From Thermoleophilum album (GTDB lineage Bacteria > Actinomycetota > Thermoleophilia > Solirubrobacterales > Thermoleophilaceae): a stretch of 64,000 nucleotides of DNA. A program made the position numbers and the translations under genes. The notes beneath the pieces are model-generated. The model was not told the DNA's origin and did no database searches. It saw only the letters and a program-made list of their open reading frames with translations. Positions 34,032-42,877 of this stretch are shown here, in pieces (position 1 is the first letter of the stretch; every line of letters begins with the position of its first letter). The stretch is from positions 1,178,001-1,242,000 of the forward strand of contig NZ_CP066171.1 in assembly GCF_028867705.1 (NCBI RefSeq). Reading direction: 5' to 3'.

Positions 34032-35414
34032 TTAGCTAGCCGCCGTCACGTGCTCCGAACGCTCGGCGCGGCGACGCTCGACGAGCTCCCGCAGCGCACC
34101 CCAGTCGACGTCACGGAAGTTGTGCATCGGGCAGTACTTCGGGCCGCACATGGAGCAGAACTCCGCGGTCTTGAAGTACTCGTCGGGGAGCGTCTCGTCG
34201 TGCATCGCCTGGGCACGCTCGGGATCGATCGCCAGCTCGAACTGGCGCCGCCAGTCGAAAGCGAAGCGCGCCTCGGAGATCGCCCTGTCCCAGCGGTAGG
34301 CGGCACGGTTGCCGCGCGCAAGATCGGCAGCGTGAGCGGCGATGCGGTAGGCGACGAGCCCCTGACGGACGTCTTCGGCGTTGGGCAGACCGAGGTGCTC
34401 TTTCGGCGTCACGTAACAAAGCAGCGAGGTGCCGTGCCAGCCGACGATCGCCGCGCCGATTGCCGAAGTGATGTGGTCGTAGCCGGGAGCCACGTCGGTG
34501 ACGAGCGGCCCGAGGGTGTAGAAGGGCGCGCCGTCGCACACCTCTTGCTGGCGGCGAACGTTCTCTTCGAGCCGGTGCATCGGGATGTGTCCGGGGCCTT
34601 CGACCATCACCTGCACGTCGCGCTCGCGTGCTCGGCGTACCAGCTCGCCGAGCGTGTCGAGCTCGGCGTACTGCGCGGCGTCGCAGGCATCGGCAATCGC
34701 GCCCGGGCGCAGCCCGTCGCCGAGTGAGATCGTCACGTCGTGGCGGCGGCAGATCCGCAGTACCTCGTCGAAGTTCTCGTAGAGCGGGTTTTCGCGCCGG
34801 TGGTGGACCATCCAGCGCGCCAACAGCCCGCCGCCGCGCGAGACGATCCCGCACACTCGGTGCTGCACGAGCGGCAGGTGCTCGAGCAGAACGCCGGCGT
34901 GGATCGTCATGTAGTCGACGCCCTGTTCCGCCTGCTCCTCGATCACCTCGAGCAACAGCGCCGGAGTCAGATCTTCGATGCGCTTGACGCGCTCAACAGC
35001 CTCGTAGATCGGCACCGTGCCGATCGGCATCGTCGCTGCGTCGATGATCGCGCGCCGCGTCTCGACGATCTCCTTGCCCGTCGAGAGATCCATCACCGTG
35101 TCGGCGCCGAAGCGTGCGCAGAGCTCAAGCTTGGCGAGCTCCTCGTCGATCGACGAGGTGACCTGCGAGCGTCCGATGTTGGCGTTGATCTTGACCCGCG
35201 CGCGCAAGCCGATCGCGATCGGGTCGAGTCGCTCGTGGTTGACGTTCGCCGGCACGATCATGCGACCGGCTGCGACCTCGTCGCGGACGAGCTCCGGCGT
35301 GAGCCCCTCGCGCTCGGCGGCGCGCCGCATCTCGGGCGATACGACTCCTTGCTTGGCTAGCGCGAGCTGGGTACGGCAGTCGGCGTCGGCGGGAAAGAAA
35401 CTGCGCTCGGCCAT
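34032..35414 (-). CDS. thiC: Phosphomethylpyrimidine synthase ThiC
   Basis: 460 residues. A radical SAM enzyme that turns aminoimidazole ribotide into the thiamine pyrimidine HMP-P. Family segments: [104 protein letters not shown], and the C-terminal cluster motif [12 protein letters not shown]. The ATG follows a TPP riboswitch with a GGGAGGA ribosome site. It lies inside the pilus locus, between pilC and the GroES-like gene, with no clear functional link. Confidence 0.98.
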   Translation of the reverse strand: MAERSFFPADADCRTQLALAKQGVVSPEMRRAAEREGLTPELVRDEVAAGRMIVPANVNHERLDPIAIGLRARVKINANIGRSQVTSSIDEELAKLELCARFGADTVMDLSTGKEIVETRRAIIDAATMPIGTVPIYEAVERVKRIEDLTPALLLEVIEEQAEQGVDYMTIHAGVLLEHLPLVQHRVCGIVSRGGGLLARWMVHHRRENPLYENFDEVLRICRRHDVTISLGDGLRPGAIADACDAAQYAELDTLGELVRRARERDVQVMVEGPGHIPMHRLEENVRRQQEVCDGAPFYTLGPLVTDVAPGYDHITSAIGAAIVGWHGTSLLCYVTPKEHLGLPNAEDVRQGLVAYRIAAHAADLARGNRAAYRWDRAISEARFAFDWRRQFELAIDPERAQAMHDETLPDEYFKTAEFCSMCGPKYCPMHNFRDVDWGALRELVERRRAERSEHVTAAS

Positions 35415-35422
35415 CTCGATCC

Positions 35423-35511
35423 TCCCTTCGCTGGCATTACCCAGGGCAGGTTCGGCGGGTCGGCGCTAGGAAGCGCCCTCTCAGCCCCTCGCACAGGAGC
35501 TCCCCGGTCGT
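35423..35511 (-). ncRNA. TPP (THI-box) riboswitch upstream of thiC
   Basis: Read on the minus strand the leader contains the conserved TPP riboswitch blocks in order: ACCGGGGAGC, GGGGCTGAGAGGG, GACCCGCCGAACCTG, and CTGGGTAATGCCAGCGAAGGGAGGA. The last block overlaps the thiC ribosome site, so thiamine diphosphate binding would probably hide it and block translation. Confidence 0.95.
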
Positions 35512-35536
35512 TCTGCGGTATTCGCGGCCGAGCTTA

Positions 35537-36751
35537 CTACCTGATCTGGTCGTAGACGCGGAACATCGGCATGTACATCGAGATGACGATGAAACCGACG
35601 ATCGCACCGACCAGAACGATCATCACCGGCTCGAGGATCGAGGTCAGCGCCTTGACGGCCGCCTCGACCTGTTCCTCGTAGAAGTCGGCGACCTTGCCGA
35701 GCATCGTCTCGAGCGCACCGGTCTCTTCGCCGACGCTGATCATCTGCACGACCATCGCCGGGAAAACGTTCGGCGCCTTTGCCATCGGCGCCGAGATCGT
35801 TCCGCCGCGCGACACCGACTCGCGCACCTCGCGCATCGCCTTTTCGATCACCTTGTTACCAGCGGTGCGCCCGGTGATCTCGATCGCCTCGAGCATCGGA
35901 ACACCGGCTGCCACCAAGCCTGCGAACGTGCGCGAGAACCGTGCGAGCGCCACCTTCTGGACGATGTCGCCGATCTTCATCGGGATCTTCAACTTGAAGG
36001 TGTCCCACTGCATACGGCCCCACTCGGTGCGCTTCCAGCGGCGGAAGAGCACGACGGCGCCAACGCCGACGGCGATCATCAGGTACCAGCGCCCGGTGAT
36101 CAGGTGCGAGAGCCCGACGGTGAACTGCGTGATCGCCGGCAGCTCGCCACCGAAGTCCTTGAAGATCTTTTCGAACACCGGCACCAGGAAGGCGACGAGA
36201 GCGATCAAGACCAAGAACGAGAACGAGATGACGAGCGACGGGTAGACCATCGCCGCCTTGATCATCCGCCGCAGCGCTGCGTCCTTCTCGAGCTGGTTGG
36301 CGACGCGCTGCAGCGTCTGCTCGAGGATGCCGCCCGACTCGCCGGCCTGCACCATCGCCACGTAGAGGTCGTTGAAGACGTCCGGGTGCTTGGCGAGCGC
36401 GCGCGAGAAGGAGAGACCGGCCTCGACGTCTTTGCGAACGGCGGTGAGCGTTTCCTTGAGCTTCTCGTTCTCGGTTTGCTCCTCGATGACGTAGAGCGCG
36501 CGCAGCAGCGTCATTCCCGACGAGACCATCGTGGCTAGCTGGCGCGTCGCGATGACCAGCGCGTCGGCCTTGACGCGCTTGAAGCGAGCGAGGATGTCGT
36601 TGGCGCTCGGCGGCGCCTTCTCCTCGACGTCGAGCACGATCAAGCCCCGCTGGCGGAGCTGGGCCGTGACGGCCTGTTTGGAGTCGGCTTCGATCTCGCC
36701 GCGCGTCGCTACGCCAGCGCGGTCGACGGCCCTGAACGCGAAGGTAGCCAT
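35537..36751 (-). CDS. pilC: Type IV pilus inner-membrane platform protein PilC
   Basis: 404 residues of the GspF/PilC family: two repeated helical domains (SGMTLLRALYVIEEQTENEKLKETL ... GGILEQTLQRVANQLEKDAALRRMIKAA, and again ARFSRTFAGLVAAGVPMLEAIEITGRTAGN ... VQMISVGEETGALETMLGKVADFYEEQVEAAV), each followed by membrane segments. The N-terminal FAFRAVDRAGVATRGEIEADSKQAVTAQLRQRGL is typical. It forms the membrane platform turned by PilB and PilT. The preceding gene is pilT, 38 bp away. Confidence 0.95.
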   Translation of the reverse strand: MATFAFRAVDRAGVATRGEIEADSKQAVTAQLRQRGLIVLDVEEKAPPSANDILARFKRVKADALVIATRQLATMVSSGMTLLRALYVIEEQTENEKLKETLTAVRKDVEAGLSFSRALAKHPDVFNDLYVAMVQAGESGGILEQTLQRVANQLEKDAALRRMIKAAMVYPSLVISFSFLVLIALVAFLVPVFEKIFKDFGGELPAITQFTVGLSHLITGRWYLMIAVGVGAVVLFRRWKRTEWGRMQWDTFKLKIPMKIGDIVQKVALARFSRTFAGLVAAGVPMLEAIEITGRTAGNKVIEKAMREVRESVSRGGTISAPMAKAPNVFPAMVVQMISVGEETGALETMLGKVADFYEEQVEAAVKALTSILEPVMIVLVGAIVGFIVISMYMPMFRVYDQIR

Positions 36752-36789
36752 CCTCTAGCCCTCCAGACTCCTCGCTTGCGCGACCAAGC

Positions 36790-37863
36790 TCACGCCACCC
36801 GCACCGTTCCCATCAGGCGCCGCAGCTCCTCGGGCGAGCCGGCGCGCGCCTCGGCCAGCTCGCGCGTGATGAGGCCACGACGAGCGAGATCGGCGAGCGC
36901 GGCGTCCATCGTTTGCATCCCGTACTGGCCGCCGGTCTGCAAGGCCGAGTAGATCTGGTGCGTTTTGCCCTCGCGGATGAGGTTGCGCACCGCTGGGGTG
37001 GGCACAAGCACCTCGGCAGCCACGACCCGCCCCTGGCCGTCGGCGCGCGGCAAGAGCTGCTGGGTGACGATGCCTTGCAGCGAAACCGACAGCTGCACGC
37101 GCACCTGCTGCTGCTGGTTGGGAGGGAAGACGTCGACGATACGGTCGACCGTTTGCGCGGTGTCCTGGGTGTGCAGGGTCGCGAAAACGAGGTGACCGGT
37201 TTCCGCTGCGGTCAAAGCCGTCGAGATCGTCTCGAGGTCGCGCATCTCGCCAACAAGGATCACGTCGGGGTCCTGGCGCAGCGCGGCCTTCAAGCCAAGC
37301 GCGAAGCTCTCGACGTCGGAGCCGACCTCGCGCTGGTTGACGATGCAGTTCTTGTGGCGGTGCAGGAACTCGATCGGGTCCTCGATCGTGAGGATGTGCT
37401 CGTGGCGGTGCTCGTTGATCAGGTCGAGCATCGCCGCGAGCGTCGTCGACTTACCGGAACCGGTGGGGCCAGTGACGAGCACGAAGCCGCGCGGCTTGCG
37501 CGTGAACTCCTCGAGCACGGGCGGCAGCCCGAGCTCAGCGAGCTTCGGCATGTCGCGCGGGATCAAGCGGAACGCTGCGCTAAGCGCCGAACGCTGGAAG
37601 TAGACGTTGACACGGAAACGGGCGAGATTCGGAACCGAGTACGCAAAGTCGATCTGCCAGTCGGTCTCGAGGCGCTGGCGCTGGTCGTTGGTGAGGATCG
37701 AGTAGACGACCTCGCGCACGATCTGCGGCGTGAGCACCGGGAAGTCGAGCGGCTGCAGGCGACCATGGACGCGCACCATCGGCGGTACACCGGCGGTGAG
37801 GTGCAGGTCGGAAGCACCCTTTTCGACCGTTTGCAAGACGACTTCTGCGAAATCGAGTTCCAT
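36790..37863 (-). CDS. pilT: Type IV pilus retraction ATPase PilT
   Basis: 357 residues. Motifs: GASDLHLTAGVPPMVRVHGRL, Walker A TGPTGSGKST, the Asp box ILTIEDPIEFLH, Walker B ALRQDPDVILVGEMRDLETISTALTAAETGHLVFATLHT, and the PilT C-terminal region with AIRNLIREGK-like sequence (AVRNLIREGKTHQIYSALQTG), the AIRNLIRE hallmark. This region is kept, so retraction rather than assembly is the likely role. A ribosome site (AGGAG) precedes the ATG. It is followed by pilC. Confidence 0.96.
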   Translation of the reverse strand: MELDFAEVVLQTVEKGASDLHLTAGVPPMVRVHGRLQPLDFPVLTPQIVREVVYSILTNDQRQRLETDWQIDFAYSVPNLARFRVNVYFQRSALSAAFRLIPRDMPKLAELGLPPVLEEFTRKPRGFVLVTGPTGSGKSTTLAAMLDLINEHRHEHILTIEDPIEFLHRHKNCIVNQREVGSDVESFALGLKAALRQDPDVILVGEMRDLETISTALTAAETGHLVFATLHTQDTAQTVDRIVDVFPPNQQQQVRVQLSVSLQGIVTQQLLPRADGQGRVVAAEVLVPTPAVRNLIREGKTHQIYSALQTGGQYGMQTMDAALADLARRGLITRELAEARAGSPEELRRLMGTVRVA

Positions 37864-37984
37864 CGCAGTCTCCTATCGGACGGAGCGCTCGGACACCTGA
37901 GTGTGCCGGCGACTTCGCTGCGGGCAGCGCTCTTCTCGCACTATCGGCAGCACGCCGAGACCCATGAAATCCGGGCGCAGTCCG

Positions 37985-39853
37985 CTAAGCGGCGACACGC
38001 GCCACCTCCGAGATCGAGGTGACACCTTGCTTGACCTTCTCGAAGCCGTCTTCGCGCAACGGGCGCATCCCCTGTTCGATCGCGACGCGCCGGATCTGAT
38101 CGCTCGAGGCGCGCTCGACCGTGAGCTCGCGGATCTCGTCGCTCATCAGCATCACCTCGTGGATGCCGGTTCGGCCCTTGTAGCCACTGCCGCCGCAGTG
38201 TTTGCAGCCGACCGGCTCGTACGCCTCGATGTCGAAGGCCGCGTGGTAACCGGCGGCACGCAAAGCCTCGACGGTGAGGATCGTCCGCTCCTTGCAGTGC
38301 ACGCACAGCATCCGCACCAGCCGCTGGGCGACGACGCACACCACCGCCGACGCTGTCAGGAACGGCTCGATACCCATCTCGGTGAGGCGCGTGATCGCCG
38401 AGGGCGCGTCGTTGGTGTGCAGGGTCGACAGCACCAGGTGGCCGGTCAGCGCCGACTCGATCGCGATCTGCGCGGTCTCGGCGTCGCGGATCTCGCCGAC
38501 CATGATCACGTCGGGGTCGGCGCGCAGCATCGCCCGCAGCCCGGCGGCGAAAGTCAAGCCCGCCTTGTTGTTGACCTGCAGCTGGTTGACCCCGGGCAGC
38601 TGGTACTCGACCGGATCCTCGATCGTGATGATCTTGCGGTCGGGCGAGTTGAGCTCGTTCAGCGCGGCGTACAGCGTCGTCGACTTACCGGAACCGGTCG
38701 GGCCCGTGACAAGAACCGCCCCGTGCGGGCGCTTGAACGACTCTTCGAAGCGCTGGCGGTTGCGCGGGCTCATGCCGAGCTTGTCGAGCCCGATCAGCGC
38801 CTTTTCTTTGTCGAGGATGCGCATCACGACGCCCTCGCCGCGCACCGAGGGCATCGTCACAACGCGAACGTCGATCTCGTGTCCGTCGACGTTAAGCGAC
38901 ACCCGCCCGTCCTGGGGGATGCGCTTCTCGGCGATGTCGAGGTTCGCCATGATCTTGATCCGCGAGATCGCGCTCGCGACGAACTTGCGCTGGATCGTCG
39001 TCGCCTCGCGCAAAACGCCGTCGACCCGGAAGCGCACCTTGAGCTCGGAGTCCTCGGGCTCGAAGTGGATATCGGACGCGCCCTCCTCGATCGCCTGCTG
39101 GAGGATCTGGTTGACGAGCCGCACCACCGGCGAGTCGCTCGCCGTTTCGCGCAGCTCGCCGAATGCTTCCTCGAGCTCGGTTTCGTCCTCTTCGACGACG
39201 TCGGCGCCGAGCTCGACGCTCGACGACATCTTTTTGATCAGCGTCTGGATGTCGTCGACCGACGCGACGACGGGCCGCACGTCGCGACGGATCAGCAGCT
39301 TGAGGTCGTCGAGGGTGACGATGTCACGCGGGTTCGCCATCGCCACCGTGACGACGTCGTCGCTCTCGAACCCGACCGGGACAGCCTGGAAGCGCTTGGC
39401 GTCCTCGGGCCGGATCAGGTTGAGGGCGTTGGGGTCAGGCTTGCGCTCCTGGAGATCGAAGTACTCGAGCTCGTAGCGTGCGGCGATCGCCCGCGCGAGT
39501 TGGTCGGGCGTGATCACCCCTTGTTTTACGAGCAGCTCTTCCGGAGCGGCGCCCTCGGCGCGCGCCTGCTCGACCGCGCGATCGACGACAGCGCGCGAGG
39601 CGAAACCGAGCTCGACGATGACGTCGGAAACGAAGCGGCCCTTGGGGCTGCGGTTGCTACCCCCACCGTTCCCGGGGGCGCTACCGGCGGCACCCGCCTT
39701 GCCGTTCGCCGAGTCCGCCGCGCGGCTCCCCCGGCCGCTTGCCGGCTTGGTGGCGGTGGCCACGGCGGCCTCGTCCTCGGATTCAGCCGCCTGCTTGGCG
39801 TTACCGGGGGCCGAGACCGTCCGCGTCTGCGGTTGGCCCCTGGCGTCGCTCAT
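37985..39853 (-). CDS. pilB: Type IV pilus assembly ATPase PilB
   Basis: 622 residues. An Ala/Gly/Ser-rich N-terminal extension (about 1-70) precedes the GspE/MshEN domain (FVSDVIVELGFASRAVVDRAVEQARAEGAAPEELLVKQGVITPDQLARAIAARYEL) and the ATPase core: GASDIHFEPED, Walker A TGPTGSGKST, ITIEDPVEYQL, Walker B RADPDVIMVGEIRDAETAQIAIESALTGHLVLSTLHT. A tetracysteine zinc motif (CVHC ... CKHC) distinguishes it from PilT. It powers pilus extension. The start overlaps the thioredoxin-fold gene (ATGA). Confidence 0.96.
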   Translation of the reverse strand: MSDARGQPQTRTVSAPGNAKQAAESEDEAAVATATKPASGRGSRAADSANGKAGAAGSAPGNGGGSNRSPKGRFVSDVIVELGFASRAVVDRAVEQARAEGAAPEELLVKQGVITPDQLARAIAARYELEYFDLQERKPDPNALNLIRPEDAKRFQAVPVGFESDDVVTVAMANPRDIVTLDDLKLLIRRDVRPVVASVDDIQTLIKKMSSSVELGADVVEEDETELEEAFGELRETASDSPVVRLVNQILQQAIEEGASDIHFEPEDSELKVRFRVDGVLREATTIQRKFVASAISRIKIMANLDIAEKRIPQDGRVSLNVDGHEIDVRVVTMPSVRGEGVVMRILDKEKALIGLDKLGMSPRNRQRFEESFKRPHGAVLVTGPTGSGKSTTLYAALNELNSPDRKIITIEDPVEYQLPGVNQLQVNNKAGLTFAAGLRAMLRADPDVIMVGEIRDAETAQIAIESALTGHLVLSTLHTNDAPSAITRLTEMGIEPFLTASAVVCVVAQRLVRMLCVHCKERTILTVEALRAAGYHAAFDIEAYEPVGCKHCGGSGYKGRTGIHEVMLMSDEIRELTVERASSDQIRRVAIEQGMRPLREDGFEKVKQGVTSISEVARVAA

Positions 39854-40509
39854 CGCCTACTGTCCCGGACCTCCTGAACGAGCGTCTCCGGGTCGATGTA
39901 ACCCTCGACGACCCGTGCCTTGCGGTCGCGCCCAACGATCACCACGGCCGGCACCTGGTTGATCTCGATCTTGCCGAGGACCTGCGCGTAATCGTCGATC
40001 CGCGTCGAGCGGGCGCGGACGACCGGCGCCAGACCGCTGCGCTCGACAGCACGCACGGCGGCCGCCACGTCGCTGTCTTCGATGCCGCGCGGGTCGTAGA
40101 AGAAGAGAACGACCGTCCGCCCGCGTTCGATCGAGCGCAGGAACGCGGCCGGCAGAGACGAGCCGCGCTGCACAGAACTGCGTGGCGCCGATCGCGTGTT
40201 CGTGACCGCACGCTGGCGGGTCTCGGCGCCGGACCGCTCCCGTCCGGCGGCATTGCGCGCTTCCGTCGGCGAGGTTGCACGCTTGCTGTCGCGCGCGGTG
40301 CGCTGCGATCCTGCGCCACGTTTGCCGGCAGCCGATCGCTGCGCGGGGTTAGCGCTCTGCACCGCGTTCTCACTCGGACGCTGGGCTACGGGGGGTGGTG
40401 CTGCTGTGCCAGCGCTCTCGTCGGAGTTGTTGCTGATCGAAACGGCGTAGGTCGCGGCCGCGAGCACCGCTGCGATCAAAGCCAGGAGGAGGGGACGCGA
40501 AATCGCCAT
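39850..40509 (-). CDS. Membrane-anchored thioredoxin-fold protein without the CXXC pair
   Basis: 219 residues. One N-terminal membrane helix (PLLLALIAAVLAAATYAVSI), a Ser/Arg/Ala-rich spacer to about residue 120, then a thioredoxin-like domain: RTVVLFFYDPRGIEDSDVAAAVRAVERS, with NQVPAVVIVGRDRKARVVEGYIDPETLVQEV, including the cis-proline of NQVPAVV. The position where CXXC would stand reads YDPRGIED, so no redox pair exists. Its stop overlaps the pilB start (ATGA); it may act at the outer face during pilus assembly, but this is a guess from context. Confidence 0.8.
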   Translation of the reverse strand: MAISRPLLLALIAAVLAAATYAVSISNNSDESAGTAAPPPVAQRPSENAVQSANPAQRSAAGKRGAGSQRTARDSKRATSPTEARNAAGRERSGAETRQRAVTNTRSAPRSSVQRGSSLPAAFLRSIERGRTVVLFFYDPRGIEDSDVAAAVRAVERSGLAPVVRARSTRIDDYAQVLGKIEINQVPAVVIVGRDRKARVVEGYIDPETLVQEVRDSRR

Positions 40510-40541
40510 GTGGTCGCTATCGGCAGGAAGGCGCGAACGGC

Positions 40542-41414
40542 TTAGACCCGCACGCGCGCCGGCGCAGGACGATCGCCGCCGCTATCGAGACCGACCGCCG
40601 AACGCATCACTTCTAGCGGAGCCGTGCGGCCGGTCCAGCGCTCGAAGCTCCGCGCCCCCTGGCGCACTAGCACTTCGAGTCCGTGCACGAACGAAGCGCC
40701 GGCCCGCCGCGCCCAGCGCTCGAGCGGCGTTTCGTGATCGGCGTAGACAAGGTCGACCACCGTCGCGGGCGGCGTGCTTCCGGCGAGCCGGAGCGCAGCG
40801 AGAGCGTCGTCGAGCGCGAGGGTTGGATCGAGCCCGACGCTCGTCGCGTTCACGAGCAGATCGGGCGCGGAAGCCAGCGGGTCGTGGGCGACGCGGCAAC
40901 CGATGCTCTCGGCGAGCTCACGCGCCCGCTCGCGCGTGCGGTTCCACACCGTGACATCGGCCGCCCCCGCACTGACGAGCGCCCAGGCCGCAGCGCGCGC
41001 CGCGCCACCGGCGCCGAGCACCACCGCTCTGAGCCCACGAACCTCCCGCGGTATCGCGTCGAGGAGGCCACCGACGTCGGTGTTGTCGGCAGCGACCGCA
41101 CCGTCGGCGAACCACAAGGTGTTCGCCGCCCCCGTTTTTTCGACAGCGTCGCTGCGCACCTCGGCCAGCTCGGCGGCCGCGATCTTGTGCGGGATCGTCA
41201 CGTTGACACCGCGGTAGCCGAGCGCTGGCAGCTCCCGCACCACCGCCACGAAACTCTCGGGCGCGACCGGCAGGCGCAGGTAACGCCAAGCATCGAGACC
41301 GACCGCATGCAGAGCGGCGTTCATCATCTGCGGCGAGCGACTGTGTGCGACCGGCCAGCCGACGACCGCCAGGAGCACCTGCGGCTGCGTGCGTTTGCTC
41401 GCATCAGTCGCCAT
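40542..41414 (-). CDS. aroE: Shikimate dehydrogenase
   Basis: 290 residues from ATG 41414. It reduces 3-dehydroshikimate with NADPH. Substrate site: VVGWPVAHSRSPQMMNAAL (Ser residues), GVNVTIPHK (catalytic Lys), GAANTLWF and ADNTDVGGLL (Asn and Asp). NADPH site: VVLGAGGAARAAAWAL and VWNRTRERA. The GLEVLVRQGARSFERWTG end is typical. It lies 5 bp after mltG. The frame is open upstream over mltG but this is not coding. Confidence 0.95.
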   Translation of the reverse strand: MATDASKRTQPQVLLAVVGWPVAHSRSPQMMNAALHAVGLDAWRYLRLPVAPESFVAVVRELPALGYRGVNVTIPHKIAAAELAEVRSDAVEKTGAANTLWFADGAVAADNTDVGGLLDAIPREVRGLRAVVLGAGGAARAAAWALVSAGAADVTVWNRTRERARELAESIGCRVAHDPLASAPDLLVNATSVGLDPTLALDDALAALRLAGSTPPATVVDLVYADHETPLERWARRAGASFVHGLEVLVRQGARSFERWTGRTAPLEVMRSAVGLDSGGDRPAPARVRV

Positions 41415-41419
41415 CGCCG

Positions 41420-42469
41420 TCAGCAACGTGTCGGCGAGCGGCCGCCGGCGCGCTCGCGAGCGGCGCGGTAGCGAGCGACATCGCGCTCGAAGTCGCGCGC
41501 GTTGGTCGAGAAGGCGTGCTCGCCGCAGGTTCCCGGCTTGACCACGTAGTAAAGGAAGTCGGTGCGTGCTGGGCGTGCCGCGGCACGGATCGAGGCAAGA
41601 CCCGGGTTCCCGATCGGTCCGGGCGGCAGGCCGCTGCGCAGGCGCGTGTTGTAGGGGCTCGGCGAGTTCAGCTCGCTGACACGCAGCGGCCTGGTCCAGT
41701 TGTCGAGGGCGTAGCGCAAGGTGGCGTCGATGCCGAGCGGCATCCGGGCGCGCAAGCGGTTGTAGATGACCGAGGCGATCAGCGGCCGCTCGCGCGCCAA
41801 GCGCGCTTCCCGCTCCACCATCGAGGCGATGATCAGAACGTCGTAGGGGGTGAGGTTCTTGCTGCGTGCGTACGCCAGGTCGACGCTCGCGAAGGCGCGG
41901 CGGAAGGCTTCCAACTGGCGCCGCACGAGCTGCGCGGCGGTGGCGCCAGGTCGTAGCTCGTAGGTGGCAGGGAAAAGGAAACCCTCGAGCGTCGCACCCG
42001 CCGGTGCGCCGTAGTTGCGCGGATCGAAACCGGGCGCGCTGCGGCTCGCAGCCAGGTAGTCGCCACGCACCCGGCGGGCGAGTAGCCGCGCCACCTCGCG
42101 TCGCGAAAGCCCCTCGGGGATGACGATGCGAAGAACGCTGGTGTCGGCGCCGGCGCGCAGCGCGGCGATAGCCGCTCCGTAGCTCATGTTCCGGCGCAGC
42201 TCGTAGGTGCCGGCCTCGATCGCGGAAGCCGCCCCCGCTAGGCGTACGCGTAGCGAGAACAGCGTCGCGTCGGCGACGACACCGCGCGCTTCGAGCAGGC
42301 GCGCGACGTCGGTCAGCGTCGCTCCTCGCGGCACGGTCAACACGACCCGCCCGTGTCCACCGCCGTGGAACGGCTGCCACAGAGCGACCGCGAACGCCGC
42401 CACCACCGCGAGCGCCGCAGCGAGCGCAGCGAGCGCGATGGCGCGGCGGCGGCGGGTTCGGGCGCTCAC
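41420..42469 (-). CDS. mltG: Endolytic murein transglycosylase MltG
   Basis: 349 residues from GTG 42469. One membrane helix (AIALAALAAALAVVAAFAVALW), a LysM-like region (VVLTVPRGATLTDVARLLEARGVV), then the YceG/MltG catalytic domain with LEGFLFPATYEL, the catalytic glutamate in IIASMVEREARLARERPLIASVIYNRL, MPLGIDATLRYAL, and SPYNTRLRSGLPPGPIGNPGLASIRAA. It cuts nascent peptidoglycan and sets strand length. The start is one base after the ruvX stop. Confidence 0.95.
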   Translation of the reverse strand: MSARTRRRRAIALAALAAALAVVAAFAVALWQPFHGGGHGRVVLTVPRGATLTDVARLLEARGVVADATLFSLRVRLAGAASAIEAGTYELRRNMSYGAAIAALRAGADTSVLRIVIPEGLSRREVARLLARRVRGDYLAASRSAPGFDPRNYGAPAGATLEGFLFPATYELRPGATAAQLVRRQLEAFRRAFASVDLAYARSKNLTPYDVLIIASMVEREARLARERPLIASVIYNRLRARMPLGIDATLRYALDNWTRPLRVSELNSPSPYNTRLRSGLPPGPIGNPGLASIRAAARPARTDFLYYVVKPGTCGEHAFSTNARDFERDVARYRAARERAGGRSPTRC

Positions 42470-42470
42470 C

Positions 42471-42875
42471 TCACTCCCCCTCCGCTCGCGCCGAAGCGTG
42501 CGACGCGAGCCAACCCTCGAGCAGCACCGCTGCCGCGCGCGCGTCGGCCGGCGCCGCCCCGCCGCGATCCTCGGCCAGCCGGGTGGTGAAGCGCTCGTCG
42601 TAGAGCTCGACCGACACCGCGACAGCGCGCGCGAGCGCGGCGGCGAAGCGCTCGGCTCGGCGCGCCTGCTCGCCACGTTCACCGCGCAGCGTCAGCGGCA
42701 GTCCGACCACGACGCGCTCGACCGCGTGCTCGTCGACGAGGCGCGCAATGCGCGCGACCGCCTCCTCGACCGGACGGCCGGGGATCGCGGCGATCGGGCG
42801 TGCGACCGTGCCCGAGGGATCCGACAAGGCGAGGCCGATCCGAGCCGCGCCGTGATCGACGGCGAGCACGCGCAC
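42471..42875 (-). CDS. ruvX: RuvX/YqgF-type RNase H-fold nuclease
   Basis: 134 residues. RNase H fold with the first catalytic Asp in VLAVDHGAARIGLAL, VVVGLPLTLRGERGEQARRAERF, and YDERFTTRLAE (Glu). The family is linked to 16S rRNA 5'-end processing and to Holliday junctions. GTG 42875 fits the usual MRVLAxDHG start; TTG 42881 is an alternative that would make a TTGA overlap with the alaS stop. alaS-ruvX-mltG-aroE is a conserved order. Confidence 0.93.
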   Translation of the reverse strand: MRVLAVDHGAARIGLALSDPSGTVARPIAAIPGRPVEEAVARIARLVDEHAVERVVVGLPLTLRGERGEQARRAERFAAALARAVAVSVELYDERFTTRLAEDRGGAAPADARAAAVLLEGWLASHASARAEGE

Positions 42876-42877
42876 CG

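Noticed and set aside
37901-39877. 658-residue open frame on the plus strand
   Set aside because: It is antisense to pilB; the mirrored codon pattern explains the lack of stops.
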